From an uncultured Parabacteroides sp. (GTDB lineage Bacteria > Bacteroidota > Bacteroidia > Bacteroidales > Tannerellaceae), in the NCBI GenBank assembly GCA_900552465.1, contig URZO01000161.1, positions 1 to 5,171 on the forward strand: a stretch of 5,171 nt of DNA. Reading direction: 5' to 3'. The notes under the pieces are model-generated. The model searched no databases. It saw only the letters and a program-made list of their open reading frames with translations, and was not told where the DNA came from. A program made the position numbers and the translations under genes. Shown here piece by piece: positions 1 through 5,171 of this stretch. Each line of letters opens with the position of its first letter. The first letter of the stretch is position 1.

Positions 1-802
1 AGGAACCCGGCATGGAGTCCTTCGACGGAATCTGGTCCATACGGTTGGACACGATCGCTAAGGCATCCGCGTAGTTCGTCATATCGGTCAGCAGCACCAG
101 CACTTTTTCATTCTTCTGAACGGCGAAATATTCAGCCGCACAAAGCGCCATATCCGGAATCAGGATACGTTCCACAGACGGGTCTTCCGTCGTATTGATA
201 AAGCTGACGATACGGTCCAGCGCACCGGCATTGCTAAATGTATTCTTAAAGAACAGGTAGTCGTCGTTCGTCATACCCATACCGCCCAGGATAATCTTAT
301 CCGACTGGGCACGCAGGGCTACCATTGCCATTACCTGGTTGAAAGGCTGGTCGGGGTCGGCGAAGAACGGAATCTTCTGTCCCGTCACCAGCGTATTGTT
401 CAGGTCGATACCAGCAATACCCGTAGCGATCAGCTCGGAAGGCTGCTGACGACGAACCGGGTTCACAGACGGACCGCCGATTTCCACATCTTTACCTTCG
501 GGAATGGGACCGCCGTCGATCGGGTCGCCATAGGCATTGAAGAAACGGCCGGCCAACTGGTCGCCCACCTTCAACGATGGCGCCTTTCCCATGAAAACGA
601 CTTCGGCATTCGTACGGATACCTTCCGTACCGGAGAAAACCTGCAAGGTCACTTCGTCGCCGATAATCTTTACCACCTGAGCCAGCTTGCCGTCTACAGA
701 GGCCAGCTCGTCATACCCTACTCCTGTTGCTTTCAACGAACAGGTCGCTTTTGTAATCTGGGTAATCTTCGTATATATCTTTTGAAATGCTTTTGTTGCC
801 AT
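1..802 (-). CDS. atpB: V-type ATP synthase subunit B, 5' part (runs off the left edge)
   Basis: This is the non-catalytic nucleotide-binding subunit of the V/A-type ATPase head, alternating with subunit A in the A3B3 hexamer. The first 267 residues are visible and the reading frame is open to the window edge; family members are usually about 430-460 residues, so roughly the last 40% is missing. Residues 1-75 form the N-terminal beta-barrel. The nucleotide-binding domain follows, with RFFNAYGDPIDGGP at 86-99, a P-loop position at 147-155 reading FADPDQPFN, and the family signature LLTDMTNYADAL at 237-248, which includes the Walker B-like Asp240. The P-loop position has no GxxGxGKT pattern, as expected of a non-catalytic subunit, but it also lacks the glycines of the usual FSGSGLPHN. 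The start at 802 lies 9 bases after the stop of subunit A, and both proteins begin MATK. The symbol follows V-type usage (synonym ntpB), not the F-type a subunit. Identity is very likely. Confidence 0.96.
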   Translation of the reverse strand, partial: MATKAFQKIYTKITQITKATCSLKATGVGYDELASVDGKLAQVVKIIGDEVTLQVFSGTEGIRTNAEVVFMGKAPSLKVGDQLAGRFFNAYGDPIDGGPIPEGKDVEIGGPSVNPVRRQQPSELIATGIAGIDLNNTLVTGQKIPFFADPDQPFNQVMAMVALRAQSDKIILGGMGMTNDDYLFFKNTFSNAGALDRIVSFINTTEDPSVERILIPDMALCAAEYFAVQKNEKVLVLLTDMTNYADALAIVSNRMDQIPSKDSMPGS

Positions 803-811
803 ACGCTTCTA

Positions 812-2569
812 TTATTTATCTGCGCGCTCTGCAAGCAGTGCGTCAAGTTGATCGTTGAACTTCTTGAACTGTTCGCTCTCGTACTCGGAGTAGTTCATCT
901 GCTTAAAGATGTTGATCATCTGCTTAAAGTAGTCCATTACTTCGAGGAAAGTATCGAACTTAAACTCGGTATGGCAGATCTTCACAACCTTATCCAGCAT
1001 AAACTCCTGGCGGGCCAGCGACGTCACCGCATCGATCGCATCGAAGGCATCCTGTTGCAGGATCACGAAGTCGATCAACTCAGACTTCCAGAACGTCACG
1101 TGGTATTCCACAGGCACACCGTCGTCACCGAGGATGTTGATCTGTTCGGAAATTTCCTTACCGCGCAACATACGGGTCTTGATCTCGTTCACCTTGTCGA
1201 TCCAGGTCGGAGAGATATGCTTGGCGATGTATTCCTGAAATTCGGGATATTCCAGATATTTGGAGTAACTGTCGATCGGGTTTACAGCCGGATAACGTTT
1301 GCGGTCGGCACGTTCCTGCTCCAAGGCATAGAAACAGCGGGCCACCTTCTTCGTATTTTCCGTCACAGGCTCTTTCAGGTTACCACCGGCCGGGGATACC
1401 GTACCGATAAATGTCACGGAACCTGTCTGTCCGTTATTCAGATGTACATAACCGGCACGCGCATAGAAGTTAGCCACGATTGCCGACAAGTCCATCGGGA
1501 ACGCATCCGGTCCGGGAAGTTCTTCCAGACGGTTGGACATCTCACGCAATGCCTGTGCCCAACGGGAAGTTGAGTCGGCCATCAGCAACACCTTCAACCC
1601 CATGCTTCGGTAGTACTCGGCAATGGTCATCGCCGTATAAACGGAAGCCTCACGGGCTGCCACCGGCATGTTTGACGTATTGGCAATAATAATAGTACGT
1701 TCCATCAGCTTACGGCCAGTATGCGGGTCGACCAATTCGGGAAACTCGGTAAAGATTTCCACCACCTCGTTCGCACGTTCACCGCAGGCAGCGATAATCA
1801 CGATGTCGGCTTCCGCCTGTTTGGAGATCGCATGTTGGAGCACGGTCTTTCCCGTACCGAATGGCCCGGGGATAAAGCCTGTACCGCCTTCCACGATCGG
1901 GTTCACCGTGTCGATCGTACGGACACCGGTTTCAAGCAGTTTATAAGGACGCGGCTTTTCCTTGTAGCAAGTGATGGCGCGTTTTACCGGCCAACGCTGT
2001 ACCATGGTCACTTCCACGTCTTTCCCGGCTTCGTCCGTCAGGACGGCGATCACCTCATTGATGGTATATTGTCCTGCTTCTTTCAGGCTCTTGATCGTAT
2101 ATTCACCTTTAAAGGTAAAGGGGACCATGATTTTATGCGGCTGGAAGTTTTCATCCACTTCGCCCAGCCAGTCACCGGCCGCCACCTTGTCGCCCGCTTT
2201 GGCAAGCGGTTTGAAATCCCACAGTTTGTCGTTATCCAACGGGAAGGTATATTCTCCGCGTCTCAGGAAAACACCCTCCATCTTGTCGAGGTCGTTCTGC
2301 AAACCGTCGTAGTTGCGCGACAACATACCCGGTCCCAGCGTTACCTCCAACATGTGTCCTTCAAACTCGGCTTCGTCGCCCACCCGCATACCGCGCGTGC
2401 TCTCAAAGACCTGTACAAAAGCATTCTTACCTATTACCTTAATAACTTCCGCCATCAGCTTGACGCCTCCTACGGAAATGTAACAGATTTCATTCTGGGA
2501 AACCGGTCCGTCCACCTCTACAGTCACAAGGTTGGAAACGATTCCTTTTACAATTCCTTTCGTAGCCAT
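812..2569 (-). CDS. atpA: V-type ATP synthase catalytic subunit A
   Basis: This is the catalytic subunit of the V/A-type ATPase, which couples ATP hydrolysis or synthesis at the membrane-peripheral head to ion transport through the I/K membrane sector. At 585 residues it has the full usual length. Residues 1-75 form the N-terminal barrel. Residues about 110-195 are the insertion (bulge, or non-homologous region) that distinguishes V/A-type A subunits from F-type beta. The Walker A motif GPFGTGKT is at 235-242 with Lys241, the catalytic glutamate is in GER at 263-265 (Glu264), and the Walker B strand VLLMADSTSRW at 327-337 carries Asp332. A helical C-terminal domain follows from about 440. All catalytic residues are intact. 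The start at 2569 is 3 bases after the DUF2764 stop, with an A-rich leader and no clear Shine-Dalgarno. Nothing suggests it is anything but a working V-type A subunit (synonym ntpA). Ion specificity cannot be read from this subunit. Confidence 0.98.
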   Translation of the reverse strand: MATKGIVKGIVSNLVTVEVDGPVSQNEICYISVGGVKLMAEVIKVIGKNAFVQVFESTRGMRVGDEAEFEGHMLEVTLGPGMLSRNYDGLQNDLDKMEGVFLRRGEYTFPLDNDKLWDFKPLAKAGDKVAAGDWLGEVDENFQPHKIMVPFTFKGEYTIKSLKEAGQYTINEVIAVLTDEAGKDVEVTMVQRWPVKRAITCYKEKPRPYKLLETGVRTIDTVNPIVEGGTGFIPGPFGTGKTVLQHAISKQAEADIVIIAACGERANEVVEIFTEFPELVDPHTGRKLMERTIIIANTSNMPVAAREASVYTAMTIAEYYRSMGLKVLLMADSTSRWAQALREMSNRLEELPGPDAFPMDLSAIVANFYARAGYVHLNNGQTGSVTFIGTVSPAGGNLKEPVTENTKKVARCFYALEQERADRKRYPAVNPIDSYSKYLEYPEFQEYIAKHISPTWIDKVNEIKTRMLRGKEISEQINILGDDGVPVEYHVTFWKSELIDFVILQQDAFDAIDAVTSLARQEFMLDKVVKICHTEFKFDTFLEVMDYFKQMINIFKQMNYSEYESEQFKKFNDQLDALLAERADK

Positions 2570-2572
2570 AAT

Positions 2573-3442
2573 TTATTTATCATTGTTTCTTTTAAATTCT
2601 TCCAGGGCATTCTCGCTGCCTTTCTTCATTGCTCCTACTATTTCGCGGAATGTTTTCTCGCCTGTCCCCTTATCCAGCGTCACCCAACGCTCGATCATCT
2701 CCAGTTTCAGCAGGTATGCAAATACACTCTCTATATCGAACGGTTTAAAGAACGTATGTTCCTCGAGCCATTCCCACTTCAGCAGGTCCACTTTCTTTTC
2801 GCGTACCATCAGATCGGTTTCTTCAGCGATGCGCTGCAGATCGGGCAAATAGTCCACCGTATCTCCCAGTCCGAAATCGCGGGCATTGGATGTACGGAGC
2901 GCCTGTGCCACTTCATTGTCTCCAACGATGTATTCGGCTTTATCAAGACCATGTTTACGGCAGGTTATTGCGGTAAGCATGTTGTTGATGTTCAGGTTCA
3001 GTTCGAACCAATCTGCAACAAACTTATTATGATTTTTCATCGCATACGCATAATAGAGCGTGGCCAGGCGGTCTTCCCATGGAATATCCTGTTTGTCCTC
3101 TTTCCCTTCACTTTCAAGATACAGTTTGAAGAACTCCTTGAAATAAGGAGGCATCCGGTCGTTCTTGGGTGGCTTTTCTTCTTCCTTCAACGCTTTGAGC
3201 AAAGCATTGAATTCGTCATACGTGATACGTCCCCGCGGGTCCGGATCAGAGTCCGGCTGTTTGGCTTGAGCGATCAGGTTCTTATTATCGAATTTGAGGA
3301 AGAACAGATCGATCAGCTTCTTATCGGCTTTCGTCAGTACGCCGTCCAATTCCTGCCTGAAGTCACAGACGGAATAGGTCAGTTTACTATCGTCGAGCGC
3401 GATATTGGGGAGTCCTGCAATCAAGCAATAATACTTACCCAT
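2573..3442 (-). CDS. DUF2764 family protein of the V-type ATPase operon, possible subunit C/d counterpart
   Basis: This 289-residue soluble protein has no signal peptide or membrane segment. The N-terminus MGKYYCLIAGLPNI (1-14) matches the DUF2764 family, which I recall from the V-ATPase operons of Bacteroidetes, spirochaetes and chlamydiae, always between E and A. Residues 60-95 are charged and proline-rich (DPDPRGR at 65-71, KALKEEEKPPK at 83-93) and look like a flexible linker. Residues 125-166 and 235-255 look helical. The stretch ELNLNINNMLTAITCRKHGL (147-166) and FAYLLKLEMIERW (241-253) resemble the repeated 'N-I-x-x-L-x-R-x-K-x-x-G-L' and 'Y-L-L-x-K-E-x-E' helices of the archaeal C / eukaryotic AC39 (d) subunit. 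Archaeal operons carry C and F at this position, so a rotor socket role is a reasonable inference, not an established fact. Its start overlaps the atpE end in TGATATG, one base after the stop, which points to translational coupling. The family assignment is fairly sure; the function is not. Confidence 0.88.
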   Translation of the reverse strand: MGKYYCLIAGLPNIALDDSKLTYSVCDFRQELDGVLTKADKKLIDLFFLKFDNKNLIAQAKQPDSDPDPRGRITYDEFNALLKALKEEEKPPKNDRMPPYFKEFFKLYLESEGKEDKQDIPWEDRLATLYYAYAMKNHNKFVADWFELNLNINNMLTAITCRKHGLDKAEYIVGDNEVAQALRTSNARDFGLGDTVDYLPDLQRIAEETDLMVREKKVDLLKWEWLEEHTFFKPFDIESVFAYLLKLEMIERWVTLDKGTGEKTFREIVGAMKKGSENALEEFKRNNDK

Positions 3443-3443
3443 A

Positions 3444-4034
3444 TCAGAACAGCATTTCTACCAACCCGGGACGAAGGAATTCTTTGAAGAAGGCGACAAA
3501 CTCGTCTTCTCCGAAACTTACTTTATAGGAACCGTCAGCCGGAACAATCGTGAAAGAGGCGTCATGTCCGCTTACTTTCTCGATCTTCACGCCGCCGTCC
3601 AACAGGCTCTTAGCGTTGGCGGTAAAATATTTGGTGAGCGCATCGGCTTCAGCAGTCTGGATCGTAATCGCTTCCTTCTTTGCCCATTCCTTTGCCATTT
3701 CCAGAATCACTTTCTGCATGAATGCAGTGTCAGAAACAATCGCTTTCACATTGGAAGAGGTTATCTTTCCGGTAATAAGGTTTACCACTTCGCTTTTCAG
3801 CGCTTCTACAGATTGGGTAGCAAACAATTTCAACTCGGCCTCCGTATTCTTTTTCAGTTCGGCCGCCTGCTTTTCGGCAGCTGCCACAATACGTTTTGCT
3901 TCTGCTTCCGCGTCGCTCAAGATAGTCTGTTTCTGCGCATTTGCATCGGCAATGATTCGCCCTGCTTCTTCGTTACCTTTCTCTACTCCTTCTTTGTAGA
4001 TTTTGTCGGTCAGTTCCTGAATCTTTGTATCCAT
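3444..4034 (-). CDS. atpE: V-type ATP synthase subunit E (peripheral stalk)
   Basis: This is the stator subunit that links the A3B3 head to the membrane subunit I. The protein has 196 residues, typical for the family. Residues 1-85 are rich in Ala, Glu and Lys with few prolines or glycines, consistent with the long N-terminal coiled-coil helix (for example GRIIADANAQKQ at 25-36 and AEAEAKRIVAAAEKQAAEL at 42-60). Residues about 100-196 form the globular C-terminal domain, ending FLRPGLVEMLF, which resembles the conserved end of family members. It is the first gene of the operon: upstream there is only the divergent promoter region, so the usual partner G/H is not encoded next to it. The start at 4034 is preceded by an A-rich leader without a Shine-Dalgarno, as is usual in Bacteroidetes. 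The stop TGA is one base from the DUF2764 start. The symbol follows V-type usage and is not the F-type c subunit. Confidence 0.93.
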   Translation of the reverse strand: MDTKIQELTDKIYKEGVEKGNEEAGRIIADANAQKQTILSDAEAEAKRIVAAAEKQAAELKKNTEAELKLFATQSVEALKSEVVNLITGKITSSNVKAIVSDTAFMQKVILEMAKEWAKKEAITIQTAEADALTKYFTANAKSLLDGGVKIEKVSGHDASFTIVPADGSYKVSFGEDEFVAFFKEFLRPGLVEMLF

Positions 4035-4085
4035 TTCTATATGTTTTTATTAAATTGTTTCCCATGTACAGGTATTAAACGCCTA

Positions 4086-4093
4086 CAAAGTTA
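4086..4093 (-). promoter_or_regulatory. -7 element of a promoter for the V-ATPase operon
   Basis: On the minus strand this reads TAACTTTG, an exact match to the Bacteroidetes primary sigma -7 consensus TAnnTTTG. It would start transcription near 4080 and give a leader of about 45 bases before atpE. No TTG lies 19-23 bases upstream; the region there reads CAATGTTAA, so the -33 box is weak or absent. The position in a divergent AT-rich spacer supports it. Confidence 0.55.
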
Positions 4094-4150
4094 TTCTTTT
4101 TTATGAATTAACATTGAGATATACATAAAATCAATCCAAAAAATTAATTG

Positions 4151-4182
4151 TTGCGAATATATCCCTATTTTTTGTACTTTTG
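4151..4182 (+). promoter_or_regulatory. Bacteroidetes-type promoter for the acetyltransferase gene
   Basis: The -7 element TACTTTTG (4175-4182) matches TAnnTTTG exactly. A TTG at 4151-4153 lies 21 bases upstream and fits the -33 element; a second TTG overlaps at 4148-4150. Transcription would start near 4186-4189, leaving a short leader of about 15-18 bases. A weak AGGA (4196-4199) precedes the ATG at 4204 by only four bases. Confidence 0.6.
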
Positions 4183-4203
4183 TTTGTCTAAAAGTAGGAA
4201 ATA

Positions 4204-4716
4204 ATGTTCTCAATTACGAAAGCAACTGTTAACGATTGCCAATTAATTCAAGATTTGGCGTCTAAAATCTGGGAACCGACTTATGGTTCCATCCTTTCCC
4301 GCGAGCAGCTGGATTATATGTTTGATATGATGTACAGTCATGAAAATCTTCTCAAGCAGATGAATGAACTTCATCACCAGTTTTTCATCATCTATGCCGA
4401 TGGCGTCCCTGCGGGCTACTTGTCCATCGAAACGGTAGAGAAAGATTTGTATGAGTTCCAGAAAATCTACTCGCTGCCCTCCCTTCACGGTACGGGCATC
4501 GGCCGCTACATCATCGAGCAAGGTGTCACTTACCTGAAAACCATTCATCCCGGCCCTTTCACCGTCGAGCTGAATGTAAACCGCCACAATCCCGCCGTCG
4601 GCTTCTACAAGCACATGGGCTTCCACGAACATGCAACCCGTGACTTCCACATCGGAAATGGTTACTATATGAACGACTACATCATGAGACTGGAGGTAAA
4701 CGGTGATCAGAAATAA
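4204..4716 (+). CDS. GNAT family N-acetyltransferase, PaiA-like
   Basis: This gene encodes a 170-residue cytoplasmic enzyme of the GNAT fold, which transfers an acetyl group from acetyl-CoA to an amine on a small molecule or protein. Motif D/early strands include YADGVPAGYLSIE (64-76). Motif A, which binds the CoA pyrophosphate, is at 87-107 with HGTGIG at 95-100; His95 stands where Gln or Arg is usual in the Q/RxxGxG/A pattern. Motif B is at 121-140, with NVNRHNPAVGFYKHMGF containing the usual Asn129 and Tyr135. The C-terminal HIGNGYYMNDYIM (149-161) resembles the end of PaiA-type polyamine acetyltransferases, but the substrate cannot be told from sequence. It is divergent from the ATPase operon and has its own promoter, so a functional link with the ATPase is not implied. 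The length is normal for the family and the reading frame is intact. Confidence 0.9.
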   Translation: MFSITKATVNDCQLIQDLASKIWEPTYGSILSREQLDYMFDMMYSHENLLKQMNELHHQFFIIYADGVPAGYLSIETVEKDLYEFQKIYSLPSLHGTGIGRYIIEQGVTYLKTIHPGPFTVELNVNRHNPAVGFYKHMGFHEHATRDFHIGNGYYMNDYIMRLEVNGDQK

Positions 4717-4753
4717 GACATATATGTGTCTGACCGGGATGGTTTAAAACTGC

Positions 4754-4816
4754 AAAAACTGGAGCTTCCACAACTAAAACTTTACAAGAACCCCTTTTTC
4801 GACAGTTTTTCTATTT
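4754..4816 (+). terminator. possible weak terminator after the acetyltransferase gene
   Basis: AAAAACTG (4754-4761) and CAGTTTTT (4803-4810) are perfect 8-base inverted repeats, with the A tract on the 5' side and the T tract on the 3' side, as expected of a plus-strand terminator. The loop of 41 bases is long and the stem has only three G/C pairs or fewer, so the call is weak. A second T run (4795-4799) follows CCCC inside the loop. It lies about 40 bases after the acetyltransferase stop. Confidence 0.25.
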
Positions 4817-4849
4817 CGTCCAAAATGTTGATCTGTTTTGAATTGACTC

Positions 4850-4888
4850 TTTATTTGTTTTTAGCCTTCCCGGCTAAAAATAAATAAA
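4850..4888. repeat. 17-bp inverted repeat (hairpin) with U-rich 5' arm
   Basis: The arms are 4850-4866 and 4872-4888, around a 5-base loop (TTCCC). All 17 pairs are complementary apart from one G-T position (4857/4881), which can pair as G-U in RNA. The loop-proximal part is GC-rich (AGCC/GGCT) and the outer part is almost pure A/T. The 5' arm is T-rich and the 3' arm A-rich on both strands, so no U tract follows the stem and it does not look like a standard intrinsic terminator. Confidence 0.85.
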
Positions 4889-4981
4889 ATGAGGTACCGG
4901 GATCGCTCCAGAAAGCATGCAATTTGATTGCCTATAGCCGGATGCACCGACAAAGTGATAAATCTTAACTTCCGGAGAATC

Positions 4982-5044
4982 GAATATTTCCAGACAAGGG
5001 CGGACCGTGTCCCAAATATTCAAAGGAACTTTTAGGGCCTTGTC
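4982..5044. repeat. two interlocking inverted repeats
   Basis: GAATATTT (4982-4989) and AAATATTC (5014-5021) form a perfect 8-bp inverted repeat with a 24-base interior, which itself holds GGAC-CGT-GTCC (5002-5012). A second perfect pair, GACAAGG (4993-4999) and CCTTGTC (5038-5044), has its left arm inside the first loop and its right arm outside. The two helices are therefore either alternatives or a pseudoknot-like arrangement. No function is assigned. Confidence 0.6.
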
Positions 5045-5049
5045 GCCAC

Positions 5050-5125
5050 GACGACCGTCTTAATCGCGATGATGACCGTCTTCATTTAAATGGCGACCGC
5101 CTTCGTATGGTACGACGACCGTCTT
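5050..5125. repeat. four direct repeats with palindromic cores, about 21-bp period
   Basis: The units start at 5050, 5071, 5092 and 5114 and read GACGACCGTCTT, GATGACCGTCTT, GGCGACCGCCTT and GACGACCGTCTT. The spacing is 21, 21 and 22 bases, two DNA helical turns. Each core is a palindrome of the form GRCG-AC-CGYC, with one mismatch in the second unit. The third unit has changed both arms together, so the symmetry is kept. The sequence between cores is not conserved, except that CATTTAAATG (5083-5092) is itself a perfect palindrome. A multi-site operator for a dimeric protein, an iteron-like array, or an internal part of a mobile element would all fit. Confidence 0.75.
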
Positions 5126-5141
5126 CAGGGCGATAAAGTGC

Positions 5142-5171
5142 CGGGAAAATGAAATAAAGGTTGACTTCCCG
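5142..5171. repeat. inverted repeat cut by the right window edge
   Basis: CGGGAA (5142-5147) and TTCCCG (5166-5171) are inverted repeats separated by 18 bases. The right arm ends exactly at the window edge, so the pairing may continue beyond it. The repeat spans the proposed right end of the candidate mobile element, so it may be a separate structure or chance. Confidence 0.3.

Larger units (their letters stand above)
4849..5160. mobile_element. candidate MITE-like element with TIRs and a TTGACT target duplication
   Basis: The block of about 312 bases is bounded by related inverted ends. The left end on the plus strand reads CTTTATTT-GT-TTTT-AGCCTT-CCCGGC (4849-4874); the right end on the minus strand reads CTTTATTT-CA-TTTT-CCCGGC (5159-5140), identical except for two substitutions and a 6-base gap. 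TTGACT occurs immediately outside the left end (4843-4848) and one base outside the right repeat (5161-5166), which fits a target-site duplication of 5-6 bases. It holds no transposase, and its interior is made of inverted and direct repeats, as in a non-autonomous element. The evidence is from one copy only, and the AT-rich parts of the ends are low in complexity. It could instead be an ordinary intergenic region with chance symmetry. Confidence 0.35.
4717..5171. other. 455-base region without a convincing gene
   Basis: After the acetyltransferase stop I find no reading frame with a credible start, length and recognisable product. The only open stretch of note is on the minus strand: it enters from the right edge, meets a TAA at 5062-5060, and continues in the same frame to a TAG at 4876-4874 (36 plus 61 codons, no upstream start visible). 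The resulting peptide resembles nothing I know. No tRNA, rRNA or CRISPR was seen. The contents are the repeats and hairpins listed separately. Confidence 0.7.

Noticed and set aside
782..1573. A 263-codon plus-strand frame opposite the 3' part of atpA
   Set aside because: Same codon-register antisense effect; atpA is unmistakable with all catalytic motifs.
812..2569. F-type ATP synthase beta subunit as an alternative for the catalytic subunit
   Set aside because: The length of 585 residues, the insertion at about 110-195 and the neighbours E and DUF2764 fit only the V/A type.
1721..3487. A 588-codon plus-strand reading frame opposite atpA and the DUF2764 gene
   Set aside because: It lies in exact codon register with the real genes on the other strand, so it stays open only because those genes rarely use TTA, CTA and TCA codons. 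It spans two genes, has no promoter or family resemblance, and its peptide is rich in His, Phe and Arg as antisense peptides are.
3564..4106. A 180-codon plus-strand frame opposite atpE
   Set aside because: Codon-register antisense of the coiled-coil gene; the peptide is full of Phe, Cys and His and matches no family I know.
4243..4650. A 135-codon minus-strand frame opposite the acetyltransferase gene
   Set aside because: Codon-register antisense of a recognisable GNAT gene, starting and ending inside it.
4718..4727. Perfect palindrome ACATATATGT just after the acetyltransferase stop
   Set aside because: Ten bases of alternating AT-rich sequence without a T tract; likely chance.
4733..4903. 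Direct repeat ACCGGGAT at 4733-4740 and 4896-4903
   Set aside because: An eight-base match without conserved flanks; not enough to call a repeat or a target duplication.
4915..4931. GCATGC palindrome and GCAAT-TTG-ATTGC mini-hairpin
   Set aside because: The stem is five pairs and there is no supporting context; mini-hairpins of this size are common by chance.
5050..5125. Short CRISPR array
   Set aside because: The repeats are 12 bases with 9-10 bases between them, far below CRISPR repeat and spacer sizes, and no cas gene is present.

Overview
The window looks like chromosomal DNA from a Bacteroidales bacterium, in the range of Parabacteroides or Bacteroides. Three things suggest this: the order and sequence of the V-type ATPase genes, start sites without a strong Shine-Dalgarno sequence but with A-rich leaders, and two matches to the Bacteroidetes -7 promoter element TAnnTTTG. 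The species call is an inference.

Positions 1-4034 (minus strand) hold the first four genes of a V/A-type ATPase operon, read from right to left: subunit E (peripheral stalk), a DUF2764 family protein, catalytic subunit A, and subunit B, which runs off the left edge after 267 residues. The genes are 1, 3 and 9 bases apart, so they are almost certainly one transcript with coupled translation. In related operons the genes for D, I and K follow B; they would lie beyond the left edge. E, A and B build the soluble head and stator. The DUF2764 protein sits where archaeal-type operons carry C and F, and two of its segments read like the C/AC39 (d) subunit, so it may be the rotor socket.

Positions 4035-4203 are an AT-rich divergent promoter region, with one -7 element facing the ATPase operon and another facing a plus-strand GNAT acetyltransferase gene (4204-4716) that resembles PaiA.

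Positions 4717-5171 contain no convincing gene but are rich in structure. A possible weak terminator follows the acetyltransferase. Next comes a block of about 312 bases (4849-5160) with imperfect terminal inverted repeats, flanked on both sides by the direct repeat TTGACT, as expected of a small non-autonomous (MITE-like) insertion. Inside it are a 17-bp hairpin with the wrong polarity for a terminator, two overlapping and competing inverted repeats, and four 10-bp palindromes spaced 21, 21 and 22 bases apart, one of which shows a compensatory pair of changes. This block is the least explained part of the window. The ATPase genes themselves are a known, though incompletely characterised, operon type.
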